Part shown: in pieces, positions 55,438-64,000 of the stretch
How positions within the stretch are numbered: the first letter of the stretch is position 1
Layout: each line of letters opens with the position of its first letter
Assembly: GCF_900155915.1 (NCBI RefSeq)
Contig: NZ_FTPO01000002.1
Span: 372,001 to 436,000, forward strand
Origin: Microbacterium sp. RU33B
Lineage (GTDB): Bacteria; Actinomycetota; Actinomycetes; Actinomycetales; Microbacteriaceae
Direction: 5' to 3'
Length of the DNA stretch: 64,000 nt
Program-made: the position numbers and the translations under genes
Notes under the pieces: generated by a model
What the model was told of the DNA's origin: nothing
Databases searched by the model: none
What the model saw: the letters and a program-made list of their open reading frames with translations, nothing else

Positions 55438-55929
55438 GTGAGTCACATCGATCTCCGCCCCGTCGAGGACGACGACCTGGATGCCGTCTTCGAGATGATG
55501 CGCGACCCCGAGTCCGTGGAGGCGGCCGCCTTCACCGCCGAGGATCCCGACGACCGTGCGGCCTTCGACGCCTGGATCGGACGCCAGCGCCCGAACCCCG
55601 ATGTCGCCTACTTCGTGGTGACCGAGCGAGGAGGGTTCGCCGGCACGATCGCGGCCTTCACGATCGACGGCGACCGCGAAGTGTCGTATTGGATCGCGCG
55701 CCACGCCTGGGGCCGCGGCGTCGCGACCGAAGCTCTGCGTCTTCTCGTCTCCCGCGAGGCGGAGCGACCGCTGTTCGCACGCGTGGCCACGCACAACGTC
55801 CGATCGATCGCGGTGCTCGAGAAGAACGGGTTCACCGAGGTCTCGCGCGACGTCGACTTCGCCCCGGGGCTGGGACGCGACACCGAGGAGATCGTGTACG
55901 CCCTGCTCCCCGCTCTCGACGGAGTGTGA
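55438..55929 (+). CDS. GNAT family N-acetyltransferase (RimJ/RimL-like)
   Basis: A 163-residue acetyltransferase. HIDLRPVEDDDLDAVFEMMRDPES, the acetyl-CoA loop region HAWGRGVATEALRLLV, and NVRSIAVLEKNGFTEV are typical of the GNAT_3/RimJ group. The GTG at 55438 is 7 nt after a -10 box TAGCGT (55425-55430), which decides the start over upstream in-frame codons. The substrate is unknown; small-molecule or protein N-termini are both possible. Confidence 0.9.
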   Translation: MSHIDLRPVEDDDLDAVFEMMRDPESVEAAAFTAEDPDDRAAFDAWIGRQRPNPDVAYFVVTERGGFAGTIAAFTIDGDREVSYWIARHAWGRGVATEALRLLVSREAERPLFARVATHNVRSIAVLEKNGFTEVSRDVDFAPGLGRDTEEIVYALLPALDGV

Positions 55930-55947
55930 GCGCACCCGCCGACGACG

Positions 55948-55973
55948 AAGGCCCCCGGGGATCCGGGGGCCTT
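55948..55973. terminator. Terminator between the GNAT gene and tRNA-Leu
   Basis: AAGGCCCCCGG-GGAT-CCGGGGGCCTT is a perfect 11-bp stem with a short loop. It can serve the GNAT gene and the tRNA, which is transcribed from the other strand. Confidence 0.9.
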
Positions 55974-55981
55974 CTTGTCGG

Positions 55982-56065
55982 TGCGCGAGGGGGGACTTGA
56001 ACCCCCACGCCCTTGCGGGCACTGGCACCTGAAGCCAGCGCGTCTACCTATTCCGCCACTCGCGC
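55982..56065 (-). tRNA. tRNA-Leu (CAG anticodon)
   Basis: The acceptor stem pairs GCGCGAG (56065-56059, minus strand) with CTCGCGC (55989-55983), and the discriminator is A. The anticodon stem-loop CTGGC-TTCAGGT-GCCAG gives anticodon CAG. The long variable arm (GCCCGCAAGGGC) and the T-loop GGTTCAAGTCC fit a class II leucine tRNA. CCA is not encoded. Confidence 0.96.
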
Positions 56066-56183
56066 GTCCGCGGCATCCGAAGACGTCGCGTACTCAACCT
56101 CCCGAGGATATCACGCACGGCACGCCCCGCCGGAATCGGCGACGTCCAGAACGAACCGTCGCACTGTCCACAGCCTGTGCAAT

Positions 56184-56189
56184 TAGCAT
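56184..56189 (+). promoter_or_regulatory. -10 box of the fhaA operon
   Basis: TAGCAT lies 34 nt upstream of the fhaA GTG and gives a short leader with the ribosome-binding site GAGGAG (56213-56218). Confidence 0.45.
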
Positions 56190-56222
56190 GTACCGAACCG
56201 GCCAGACTGCCAGAGGAGTCGC

Positions 56223-56960
56223 GTGGGACTACTTGACAGCTTCGAGAAGGGTCTCGAGCGCGCCGTCAACAGCGCGTTCGCGAAGACCTTCCGCAGCGGC
56301 ATCCAACCTGTGGAGATCGCCTCGGCCCTGCGCAGCGAGCTCGACACCAAGGCTGCCGTCGTCTCGCGCGACCGCATCCTGGCCCCCAACGCGTTCACCG
56401 TGCGACTCTCGCCCGCCGACGACGAGAAGATGCGCGCGATCGGTCCGGCGCTGGGCGACGAACTCGACACGCTCGTGCACACCCACGCGAAGTCGCAGGG
56501 GTACTCCTTCGCCGGACCCGTCACGATCTCGATCGTGCGGGACGATCAGCTCTCGACCGGCACGCTGCGCGTGCAGTCCGAGACGGCGCAGGGCGGACGC
56601 GTGTCGTGGCGCGGCGTGGTCGACATCGACGGGAAGCGTCATCCGCTGGTCAAGAGCCGCACCGTGATCGGCCGAGGCAGCGACGCCGACATCACGATCC
56701 CGGATGCCGGCACCAGCCGCAAGCACGTCGAGATCCTCTGGGACGGCGAGCGCGCGATGGTGCGCGACATGAACTCCACCAACGGCACCCTCCTCAACGG
56801 CAGCAAGGTCGTCGAGGCGCCGCTCGCCCCGGACTCGACCGTCACGATCGGCCGCACCGACATCGTGTTCCGCGTCGTCGCGCAGGCGACGCCGCCCAAG
56901 CCGCCGCTCCCCGCCGACGTCACGCGCGCTTTCGACCTGCGAGGCGGCGGTCCCCTGTGA
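56223..56960 (+). CDS. fhaA: FhaA: DUF3662 and FHA domain protein
   Basis: A 245-residue cytosolic protein. The N-terminal DUF3662 domain occupies residues ~1-110 (MGLLDSFEKGLERAVNSAFAKTFRSGIQPVEI), a short linker follows, and the FHA domain at ~150-225 (IGRGSDADITIPDAGTSRKHVEI, NSTNGTLLNG) binds phosphothreonine. In mycobacteria FhaA binds the pseudokinase domain of MviN and tunes peptidoglycan synthesis. This is the first gene of the division-kinase operon. It is about half the length of mycobacterial FhaA. Confidence 0.95.
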   Translation: MGLLDSFEKGLERAVNSAFAKTFRSGIQPVEIASALRSELDTKAAVVSRDRILAPNAFTVRLSPADDEKMRAIGPALGDELDTLVHTHAKSQGYSFAGPVTISIVRDDQLSTGTLRVQSETAQGGRVSWRGVVDIDGKRHPLVKSRTVIGRGSDADITIPDAGTSRKHVEILWDGERAMVRDMNSTNGTLLNGSKVVEAPLAPDSTVTIGRTDIVFRVVAQATPPKPPLPADVTRAFDLRGGGPL

Positions 56961-57484
56961 GCGAACTCACTCTGCTCCTCCTGCGCATCGGCTTCCTGCT
57001 GCTGCTGTGGTTCTTCGTCTTCGCCGTCGTCTACTCGCTGCGCTCCGACCTGTTCGGCGTGAAGGTGCGCAAGATACCCGAAGCCGCCGCCGCGCCGACC
57101 GCAGCACCCGCCGCGCAGGTGACCGCTCCCGTGGTGCCCAAGGCGGCGCCCCCGGCCGCGGCATCCGGTGCCGGCGCGAAGGCCACCACCTCCACCGTCT
57201 CGCGGATCGTGGTCACGAGCGGACCCAAGGCGGGCATCGAGCTGCCCCTCGGCGCCGAGCCGCTGACCATCGGGCGCTCGAGCGAATCCGGCCTGGTCGT
57301 GCGCGACGACTACACCTCGAGCCACCACGCCCGCCTCGTCCTGTGGGGCGATCAGTGGATGGTGCAGGACCTCGACTCGACCAACGGCACCTGGCACGAC
57401 GGCGCCCGTGTCGCCGCTCCCGTCCCGGTCAAGGTCGGGGCCCCCATCAAGGTGGGCGCCACGACCTTCGAGCTGCGGAAGTAG
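56957..57484 (+). CDS. fhaB: FhaB: membrane-anchored FHA domain protein
   Basis: A 175-residue protein with one N-terminal transmembrane helix (TLLLLRIGFLLLLWFFVFAVVYSL), an Ala/Pro linker, and a C-terminal FHA domain (LTIGRSSESGLVVRDDYTSSHHARL, NGTWHDG). In the mycobacterial cluster FhaB (FipA) links to FtsZ/FtsQ division proteins. GTG overlaps the fhaA stop by 4 nt. Confidence 0.93.
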   Translation: MSELTLLLLRIGFLLLLWFFVFAVVYSLRSDLFGVKVRKIPEAAAAPTAAPAAQVTAPVVPKAAPPAAASGAGAKATTSTVSRIVVTSGPKAGIELPLGAEPLTIGRSSESGLVVRDDYTSSHHARLVLWGDQWMVQDLDSTNGTWHDGARVAAPVPVKVGAPIKVGATTFELRK

Positions 57485-57502
57485 CGGGCGGACCCCGCAC
57501 AG

Positions 57503-58741
57503 ATGGTCTTCCAGGGCTCGAGCGTCGCGATCTCGCACACCGGCAAGGTGCGCTCCAACAACCAGGACTCCGGGTATTCCGGCTCCAATCTGTTCGTCGT
57601 GGCCGACGGGATGGGCGGACACGCGGGCGGCGACGTCGCCTCGAGCCTCGCGATCGCCCTCCTGGAGCGCCTCGACCACCCCTACGCGTCGACGTCCGAG
57701 GCCGAGCGCGAGCTGCGGAACGGCATCGCCGACTCCGCGACGGAGCTCATCGAGACCGTGAACCTGCGACCCGAGCTCGCGGGCATGGGAACGACGGTCA
57801 GCGCGCTCATCATGGTCGACGAGTACGCCGTCATCGCGCACATCGGCGACTCCCGCATCTACCTCTACCGCGACGGCGCCCTGACGCAGATCACGACCGA
57901 CCACACGTTCGTGCAGCGACTGGTCGACTCGGGCCGCATCACGCCGGAGGAGGCGCGCTACCACCCGCGTCGGTCCGTGCTCATGCGGGTGCTCGGCGAC
58001 ATGGATCCCGATCCCGAGGTCGACACGTTCATCATGCCGACGCAGCCCGGCGACCGCTGGCTGCTGTGCTCCGACGGGCTGTCGGGCGTGGTCGACGAAC
58101 CGCACCTCGCGAAGGCCCTCGGCGTCGGACTGGCGCCCGGCCGCACCGCCGACATGCTCCTGAAGCAGGCCCTCGACGGCGGTGCGCCCGACAACGTCAC
58201 GATCGTGCTCGTCGACGTAGGCGGCCAGCATCCGCTCTTCTCGGGCACCCCGACCATCGTCGGCTCGGCGTCGAATCCGATCGGCGTGGAGGTCCCCGCT
58301 GCGCGGCCCGGCCGCACGAGCTGGCTGCACCCCAACCGTCAGGCGGCGAACGAGCCGACGCACTTCGAGCCGGCCGCCGAGTTCCTCGAGGAGCTCATCG
58401 AAGAGGACCACCGCCGGGCGCGCCGCCGGCGGATCGGATGGATCGTCGGCTTCGTCGTGGTGCTCGCACTGCTGGCGGGCGCGGCGGTCGCGGGCTACCA
58501 GTGGACGCAGACCCGCTACTTCGTCGGCGCCGACGACGACACCGTCGTGATCTTCCGCGGGCTTCAGCAGGACATCGGGCCGATCAGGCTGTCGGTGGCC
58601 TACGAAGACACCGGCATCGTGCTCGCCGACCTGCCCGACTTCGACCGCATGACGGTGGAGGGGACGATCACGGCGCGCTCGCTCGCCGACGCGCAGCGCA
58701 TCGTCGACAATCTCCGCACGGTATCGGGAGGTGGAGGATGA
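57503..58741 (+). CDS. pstP: Ser/Thr protein phosphatase PstP
   Basis: A 412-residue PP2C-family phosphatase that dephosphorylates the Pkn kinases and their targets. The metal-binding aspartates are in NNQDSG, VADGMGGHAGGDVAS, GDSRIYLYRDG and GGAPDNVTIVLVDV. A transmembrane helix near residues 312-335 (IGWIVGFVVVLALLAGAAVAG) is followed by a short external domain. ftsW/rodA overlaps by 4 nt. Confidence 0.96.
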   Translation: MVFQGSSVAISHTGKVRSNNQDSGYSGSNLFVVADGMGGHAGGDVASSLAIALLERLDHPYASTSEAERELRNGIADSATELIETVNLRPELAGMGTTVSALIMVDEYAVIAHIGDSRIYLYRDGALTQITTDHTFVQRLVDSGRITPEEARYHPRRSVLMRVLGDMDPDPEVDTFIMPTQPGDRWLLCSDGLSGVVDEPHLAKALGVGLAPGRTADMLLKQALDGGAPDNVTIVLVDVGGQHPLFSGTPTIVGSASNPIGVEVPAARPGRTSWLHPNRQAANEPTHFEPAAEFLEELIEEDHRRARRRRIGWIVGFVVVLALLAGAAVAGYQWTQTRYFVGADDDTVVIFRGLQQDIGPIRLSVAYEDTGIVLADLPDFDRMTVEGTITARSLADAQRIVDNLRTVSGGGG

Positions 58742-60135
58742 GCGGGACCGAGAACCTCACCGCCGCGCTGAGCTCCGACACCGCGGTGGTGCGGGCCCTG
58801 CGCCGCATCCGGGTTCCGCAGACGCAGCGCAACCGCGAGCTCGCCCTGCTCGTGTTCGCCTTCGCGATCAACGCCGCCTCCGTCGCGCTGGTGCAGCTCG
58901 GCGCGCTCGGAGAGATCGAGCCGACCTTCCTCATCTACTGCGGCGCGCTCACGGCCCTCGTCCTGGCGCTGCACATCGTGCTGCGACTGCGGGCACGCGA
59001 CGCGGATCCGTTCGTGGTGCCCATCGCGACGCTGCTCACGGGGCTCGGCATCGCGATGATCTACCGCATCGACATCCAGCGCGACGTGCACGGGTGGGAT
59101 GCCACATCCACGCGTCAGCTCGCGTGGGTCGCGATCGCCCTCGTCGCGACGATCGCCGTCGTGCTCGCCTTGAAGAACTACCGCCTCCTGTTCCGGTACA
59201 CGTACGTCGCCGGGTTCACGGGTATCGCACTGCTGCTGCTGCCGGTGATCCCGGGTCTGGGCGCCGACGCCAACGCGGACGTCTGGGTCGACCTCGGCAT
59301 CTTCTCGTTCCAGCCGGGCGAGCTCGCCAAGATCTGCCTCGCGATCTTCTTCGCCGGCTACCTGGTGCGAACGCGGGAGTCGCTCACCTCGACCGGCACC
59401 CGCTTCCTCGGCATGACCTGGCCGCGCGCCCGAGAGCTCGGCCCGCTCCTGGTGCTGTGGCTCGTCTCGATGGGCATCATCGTGCTCCAGCGCGACCTCG
59501 GAACCGGGCTCCTCATCTTCGGCATGTTCGTCGCGATGCTGTACGTCGCGACCGGCAAGACGAGCTGGGTGCTGATCGGCGTCGTGCTCGCCGTCGCGGG
59601 TGCGCTCGCGGCGACGCAGGTGCTTCCCTACGTCAGAGGACGCTTCACGAACTGGCTGGATGCCTTCAACCCCGAGGTGATCGACGCGAGCGGGGGCAGC
59701 TTCCAGCTCGTCGGCGGCATCTTCGGCCTCGCGCAGGGCGGTCTGATCGGCACAGGGCTCGGCCAGGGCCGGCCCTACCTGACCCCGCTGTCGCAGAGCG
59801 ACTACATCTTCCCGAGCCTCGGCGAGGAGCTCGGACTCGTGGGCGTCTTCGCGATCCTCTGCCTGTACATGGTGTTCACCAGTCGAGGCATCCGGATCGG
59901 TCTCGCCGGCCAGGACGATTTCGGCAAGCTGCTCGCGACCGGGCTGTCTTTCACGATCGCGCTGCAGGTGTTCATCATGGTCGGCGGCGTCACCCGCGTC
60001 ATCCCGCTGACGGGTCTGACGACGCCCTTCCTGGCGGCCGGCGGGTCGTCGCTCGTCGCGAACTGGATCATCGTCGCGCTGCTGCTGCGCATCTCGGATG
60101 TCGTGCGCAGCCGCCCCCGGGTGGTGATCGGCTGA
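58738..60135 (+). CDS. rodA: SEDS-family peptidoglycan glycosyltransferase (RodA/FtsW type)
   Basis: A 465-residue, roughly twelve-helix SEDS protein that polymerises lipid II with a class B PBP, here PbpA. LGTGLLIFGMFVAMLY, the catalytic-site region near QPGELAKI, and GLGQGRPYLTPLSQSDYIFPSLGEELGL are family motifs. Its position next to pbpA matches rodA of Mycobacterium; FtsW is the alternative label. The ATG overlaps the pstP stop. Confidence 0.94.
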   Translation: MSGTENLTAALSSDTAVVRALRRIRVPQTQRNRELALLVFAFAINAASVALVQLGALGEIEPTFLIYCGALTALVLALHIVLRLRARDADPFVVPIATLLTGLGIAMIYRIDIQRDVHGWDATSTRQLAWVAIALVATIAVVLALKNYRLLFRYTYVAGFTGIALLLLPVIPGLGADANADVWVDLGIFSFQPGELAKICLAIFFAGYLVRTRESLTSTGTRFLGMTWPRARELGPLLVLWLVSMGIIVLQRDLGTGLLIFGMFVAMLYVATGKTSWVLIGVVLAVAGALAATQVLPYVRGRFTNWLDAFNPEVIDASGGSFQLVGGIFGLAQGGLIGTGLGQGRPYLTPLSQSDYIFPSLGEELGLVGVFAILCLYMVFTSRGIRIGLAGQDDFGKLLATGLSFTIALQVFIMVGGVTRVIPLTGLTTPFLAAGGSSLVANWIIVALLLRISDVVRSRPRVVIG

Positions 60136-60136
60136 C

Positions 60137-61594
60137 ATGACCAAAGAGCTCAGACGCCTCAGCATCCTGATGCTGCTCATGTTCGTCGCCCTGTTCGCCT
60201 CGACGAGCTGGATCCAGGTCGTGCGGGCCGAGGCCCTCGCCGAGAATCCCCGGAACGAGCGCGCGCTGCTGGATTCGTACCAGGTGCAGCGCGGGGCGAT
60301 CGTCGCCAGCGGCACCGCGATCGCCGTCTCGACTCCGTCGAACGACAAGTACACCTGGCAGCGGACGTATCCGGATGCCGCGATGTGGGGCCAGGTGACG
60401 GGGTGGATCAATCCCGTCCTCGGCTCGACGACCGGCATCGAGCAGGCGATGAACCAGGAGCTCAGCGGCACGGCGGGATCGCAGTTCCTCTCGCGCCTCG
60501 AGCAGATCGTCACCGGTCAGCCCCAGCGCGGGTCGAACGTCGCACTGTCGCTGGACCCCGTGGTGCAGCAGGCCGCCTTCGAGGCGCTCGGCGAGCTGCA
60601 GGGCGCCGTCGTGGCGATCGAGCCGTCGACCGGGCGCATCCTCGCCATGGTGTCCAGCCCCGGGTTCGACACGAACGCGCTGGCCTCGCACGACGCCACC
60701 GCCGTGAACGCCTACTACGACCAGCTCGAGGCGAATGTGCAGCATCCGCTGTTCAACCGGGCCATCGGGGGCGACCTCAACCCCCCGGGTTCGACGTTCA
60801 AGCTCGTCGTCGCGTCGGCCGCTCTCGCGTCGGGCGACTGGACCTCCACGTCGACGCTGCCCAACCCGGCCTCGTTCCCGCTGCCGCAGTCGAACAACAT
60901 CGTCTACAACGCCGGCGGCGGCACGTGCGGACCGGGCGAGACGGTGACTCTCGCCGACGCCCTCCGGCTCAGCTGCAACGTCCCCTTCGCCGAGCTCGCG
61001 CTGCAGCTCGGCGACAACGCGATCCGCGACGAGGCCGAGAAGTACGGATTCAACATGTCGTTCGCGACCCCGCTCGCCTCGACGGCGTCGAGCTACCCGC
61101 GGGCGCTCGATGACCCGCAGACGGCGCTCACCGGTTTCGGGCAGGGCAGGGTCACGGCCACGCCGCTTCAGATGGCGATGGTGTCGGCGGGGATCGCCAA
61201 CGGGGGCGTCGTGATGAACCCCCGCATGGTGGACCAGGTGGTCGCCCCCGACCTCACCGTCCAGCAGACGTTCGAGAACACCGAGTTCGGGCGAGCGCTC
61301 GAGACGGATCTGGCCGAGGAGATGGTGCGGATGATGGTCGCCAATGTCAGTACCGGGGCGGCGTCGGGTGCAAGAATAGACGGCGTCGACGTGGCCGGGA
61401 AAACCGGCACTGCGGAGAACGGGTCGGACAAGCCATTCACGTTGTGGTTCACCGGTTTCGCCCCCGCCGACGATCCCCAGGTCGCCGTCGCCGTCGTCGT
61501 CGAAGACGGCGGAGGCAGAGGGCAGTCGGGAAGCGGTAACGCGATCGCGTCGCCGATCGCGAAACAGGTCATGGAGGCGGTGCTGGGAAGATGA
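60137..61594 (+). CDS. pbpA: Penicillin-binding protein PbpA (class B transpeptidase)
   Basis: A 485-residue D,D-transpeptidase that crosslinks peptidoglycan. It has an N-terminal membrane anchor ([19 protein letters not shown]), a dimerisation domain, and the transpeptidase core with S219-T-F-K in [10 protein letters not shown], SxN as SCN, and KTGTAEN. It starts one nucleotide after rodA and overlaps pknA by 4 nt. Confidence 0.96.
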   Translation: MTKELRRLSILMLLMFVALFASTSWIQVVRAEALAENPRNERALLDSYQVQRGAIVASGTAIAVSTPSNDKYTWQRTYPDAAMWGQVTGWINPVLGSTTGIEQAMNQELSGTAGSQFLSRLEQIVTGQPQRGSNVALSLDPVVQQAAFEALGELQGAVVAIEPSTGRILAMVSSPGFDTNALASHDATAVNAYYDQLEANVQHPLFNRAIGGDLNPPGSTFKLVVASAALASGDWTSTSTLPNPASFPLPQSNNIVYNAGGGTCGPGETVTLADALRLSCNVPFAELALQLGDNAIRDEAEKYGFNMSFATPLASTASSYPRALDDPQTALTGFGQGRVTATPLQMAMVSAGIANGGVVMNPRMVDQVVAPDLTVQQTFENTEFGRALETDLAEEMVRMMVANVSTGAASGARIDGVDVAGKTGTAENGSDKPFTLWFTGFAPADDPQVAVAVVVEDGGGRGQSGSGNAIASPIAKQVMEAVLGR

Positions 61595-63312
61595 GACCGA
61601 CGCAGGGAGTGACCTTCGGCGGCCGCTACGAGCTGGACTCGCGGATCGCCATCGGCGGTATGGGCGAAGTGTGGGAGGCGACCGATCACGTGATCGGTCG
61701 CACCGTCGCGATCAAGATCCTCAAAGACGAGTACATGGGCGATCCGGGATTCCTCGAGCGCTTCCGCGCCGAGGCCCGCCACGCCGCGCTCGTCAACCAC
61801 GAGGGCATCGCGAGCGTCTTCGACTACGGCGAGGAGAACGGCTCCGCCTTCCTGGTGATGGAGCTCGTCCCCGGCGAAGCGCTGTCGACGATCATCGAGC
61901 GCGAAGGGTCGCTCTCGACCGACAAGACCCTCGACATCGTCGCCCAGACCTCCGCGGCGCTGCAGTCGGCGCACGCCGCCGGCCTCGTGCACCGCGACAT
62001 CAAGCCCGGCAACCTGCTGATCACCCCCGACGGTCGCGTGAAGATCACCGACTTCGGCATCGCCCGCATCGCCGACCAGGTGCCGCTCACCGCCACCGGC
62101 CAGGTGATGGGAACCGTCCAGTACCTCTCGCCCGAGCAGGCATCCGGACACCCGGCATCGCCGGCGACCGACACGTACTCGCTCGGAATCGTGGCCTACG
62201 AGTGCCTTGCGGGCAAGCGGCCCTTCACGGGCGAGTCCCAGGTCGCGATCGCGATGGCGCAGATCAACGAGCCGCCGCCGCCGCTCCCGCCGACCGTCGC
62301 CGTGCCGGTGCAGAACCTCGTGATGGCGATGATCGCGAAGAAGCCCGAAGAACGGCCGGCATCGTCCGCGGCCGTCGCCCGCGCCGCGACGGCGCTGCGC
62401 CGCGGGGATGTCGCCGCCGCGGCCGCCGCGGTGCCCGCGGTCGCGACCGGGGAATCCACCGGCGACGACCTCACTCAGCTGCTCGGCCCCTCGGAGACGC
62501 AGGCGGCGACGCGCATCCTGCCGTCGCCGGGCGCGCCGCCGGTGGACGAGGAGAAGACCGAGCGCAAGCGCAGCCCGTGGACGTGGCCCCTCATCGCGCT
62601 CATCGTGATCCTGGTGCTCGTGCTGGGCGGAACGCTCTTCGCGATCTTCTCCAACCAGGAGCCGGCGCCCGACACGTCGACCTCGACCTCGGCGAGCACG
62701 ACGCCGTCGGAGACGCCCACACCCACACCCACGGTGGAGCGCATCAACGTCGACGCCCTCGGTCTCGTCGGCATGGAGTGCGGCGCAGCCCAGACGGCGG
62801 CGCGCGATGCCGGCATCCTGGTCGTCAACGTCGCCCAGAATGCTCCGGCGGCCCCCACAGCGGGCGACGTCGGCACGGTGCAGTCGATCAACCCGACGGG
62901 CAACCTCCTTCCGGAGAACGAACTGACTCTGACGTGCTTCGGCGAGGAGACCTCGCTCCAGCCGCCCGCAGCCGCGACGCTCTCGGCGGCGACGGTCGAG
63001 CCGAACGGCGCGCTCACCCTGACCTGGGCGGGCTACTCCTGCCCGTCGGGCACGGGCCAGGTCAGCGCCTACGGGTTCTCGGCGACGAACGGCACGTTCG
63101 CGAACGGACAGTCGAACATCGCGTTCGGCCCCAATGACCGCAACGGTCAGATCACCGCGACCAACGCCGACGGTCAGACGCTCATCGTGAAGTACACCGT
63201 CACCTGCACGGGCGGCTCGGGCGGTGCTCGGACGACGGACTCGTCGCCAGAGGTCACCGCGCTCATCCAGGCGGCGGCTCCCGCTCCGCCGGAGGGCGGC
63301 GAAGCACCCTGA
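61591..63312 (+). CDS. pknA: Ser/Thr protein kinase PknA-type with PASTA-like extracellular region
   Basis: A 573-residue receptor kinase. The kinase domain (residues ~12-275) has the glycine loop [13 protein letters not shown]42 in VAIKIL, D136 in [15 protein letters not shown] and a Thr-rich activation loop. One transmembrane helix lies at ~331-353. Outside are a Thr/Ser/Pro linker, one PASTA-like repeat ([25 protein letters not shown]), and an additional beta-rich stretch (~460-545). Mycobacterial PknA lacks PASTA repeats. A hairpin follows before pknB. Confidence 0.93.
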   Translation: MRPTQGVTFGGRYELDSRIAIGGMGEVWEATDHVIGRTVAIKILKDEYMGDPGFLERFRAEARHAALVNHEGIASVFDYGEENGSAFLVMELVPGEALSTIIEREGSLSTDKTLDIVAQTSAALQSAHAAGLVHRDIKPGNLLITPDGRVKITDFGIARIADQVPLTATGQVMGTVQYLSPEQASGHPASPATDTYSLGIVAYECLAGKRPFTGESQVAIAMAQINEPPPPLPPTVAVPVQNLVMAMIAKKPEERPASSAAVARAATALRRGDVAAAAAAVPAVATGESTGDDLTQLLGPSETQAATRILPSPGAPPVDEEKTERKRSPWTWPLIALIVILVLVLGGTLFAIFSNQEPAPDTSTSTSASTTPSETPTPTPTVERINVDALGLVGMECGAAQTAARDAGILVVNVAQNAPAAPTAGDVGTVQSINPTGNLLPENELTLTCFGEETSLQPPAAATLSAATVEPNGALTLTWAGYSCPSGTGQVSAYGFSATNGTFANGQSNIAFGPNDRNGQITATNADGQTLIVKYTVTCTGGSGGARTTDSSPEVTALIQAAAPAPPEGGEAP

Positions 63313-63327
63313 GCGGCGCCTGACGCA

Positions 63328-63366
63328 CGACGGCCCGATCCTGCCGACCGCGGGGTCGGGCCGTCG
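63328..63366 (+). terminator. Hairpin between pknA and pknB, possible attenuator
   Basis: CGACGGCCCGA (63328-63338) and TCGGGCCGTCG (63356-63366) pair perfectly around a 17-nt loop. It lies 16 nt after the pknA stop. A separate -10 box TAGGCT (63372-63377) follows it, so pknB can be expressed on its own. Confidence 0.7.
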
Positions 63367-63404
63367 TCGGTTAGGCTGGGCTCTGTTCCATCCAGGGAGT
63401 GAGT

Positions 63405-64000
63405 GTGACAGCTGAGCCGCGCGTGCTTTCGGGGCGCTACCGCATCGATGAACTCATCGGCCGCGGTGGCATGGCCAGTGTCTATCGAGGCTACGACGAG
63501 ACGCTCGGGCGCCAGGTGGCCGTCAAGGTCCTGAATCGCGACCTGGCGAACGACAACGCGTTCCGCACCCGCTTCCGCCTCGAGGCCCAGGCGGCCTCGC
63601 GCATGGCGCATCCGGCGATCGTCCGCGTGTACGACGCCGGCGAGGACAGCGAGACGTATCCCGACGGGTCGGTCCATCCGGTGCCGTTCATCGTCATGGA
63701 GCTCGTCCACGGCGCACTCCTGAAGGATCTCGTGGCCGACGGTCCGGTCTCCGTCGACGACGCGATCCGCTACGTCGACGGCATCCTCGAGGCCCTGGAG
63801 TACTCGCACCGCGCCGGGGTCGTCCACCGCGACATCAAGCCGGGCAACGTCATGGTGACGGATGCCGGACAGATCAAGGTCATGGACTTCGGCATCGCCC
63901 GTGCCGTGTCGGACTCCTCGTCCACCGTCGCCGAGACGACGGCGATCCTCGGCACGGCGGCGTATTTCTCGCCCGAGCAGGCCAAGGGCGAGCCGGTCGA
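63405..64000 (+). CDS. pknB: Ser/Thr protein kinase PknB (5' part, cut by right edge)
   Basis: The frame is open from the GTG at 63405 to the end of the window (198 codons). The N-terminal kinase lobe is visible: LIGRGGMASVYRGYD, K41 in VAVKVLN, D143 in [10 protein letters not shown] and D161 in MDFGIARA, with an activation segment ETTAILGTAAYFSPEQAKGE. It is the second kinase of the cluster and in other Actinobacteria it has PASTA repeats; that part is outside the window. AGGGAG lies 7-12 nt before the start. Confidence 0.94.
   Translation, partial: MTAEPRVLSGRYRIDELIGRGGMASVYRGYDETLGRQVAVKVLNRDLANDNAFRTRFRLEAQAASRMAHPAIVRVYDAGEDSETYPDGSVHPVPFIVMELVHGALLKDLVADGPVSVDDAIRYVDGILEALEYSHRAGVVHRDIKPGNVMVTDAGQIKVMDFGIARAVSDSSSTVAETTAILGTAAYFSPEQAKGEPV

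Overview
The window reads as a chromosomal segment of a high-GC actinobacterium of the family Microbacteriaceae, most like Microbacterium. The reasons are strong GC at third codon positions, GTG starts, TAnnnT promoters placed 6-8 nt before start codons, a non-discontinuous NucS mismatch-repair gene, and the fhaA-fhaB-pstP-rodA-pbpA-pknA-pknB division cluster. It is densely packed core sequence. I found no prophage, insertion sequence, integrase, rRNA or CRISPR array.

Layout. 1-5025: a VanZ-RDD membrane protein (cut by the left edge) divergent from a KimA-like potassium importer, then sufS-sufU. 5061-13051: a complete kdp operon (an extra 27-residue membrane ORF, kdpF, A, B, C, D, E). 13213-17851: an AbiEi-like protein, a TerC protein, a fatty-acid desaturase with a structured leader, and an ArsR/SRPBCC pair. 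17974-24527: purL, a small membrane protein, two tandem paralogues of unknown function, and a GntR/ABC exporter operon. 24588-29934: a HerA-type ATPase, chorismate mutase, AI-2E transporter, lactonase and purA. 30065-33296: two Pr6Pr membrane proteins and argG. 33339-39176: TetR, a degenerate ABC ATPase, a YhgE/Pip permease, then a penicillin acylase. 39210-45486: a six-gene Mrp Na+/H+ antiporter operon on the minus strand. 45604-49968: LacI/MFS, nucS and a membrane-anchored esterase. 50065-55929: HAD phosphatase, coiled-coil protein, rhomboid-MprF fusion, cold-shock protein, FCD-GntR regulator and GNAT. 55982-56065: tRNA-Leu(CAG). 56223-64000: the Ser/Thr phosphorylation and cell-wall elongation cluster, cut inside pknB by the right edge.

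How parts may work together. Monovalent-cation homeostasis is the main theme: a KimA-like importer, Kdp ATPase with its own sensor and regulator, and an Mrp antiporter. The KimA-like promoter and the kdp promoter share an 11-bp-phased direct repeat (GTAAGGA/GTATGGA, then GTGAGGA), which suggests one KdpE regulon. Several regulators have a clear palindrome at their own promoters (ArsR, GntR, TetR, LacI, FCD-GntR). The least explained pieces are the paralogue pair at 20591-22396, the pseudo-ATPase with YhgE/Pip at 33959-36423, the desaturase leader hairpin, and the hairpin-rich gap at 54563-54693.
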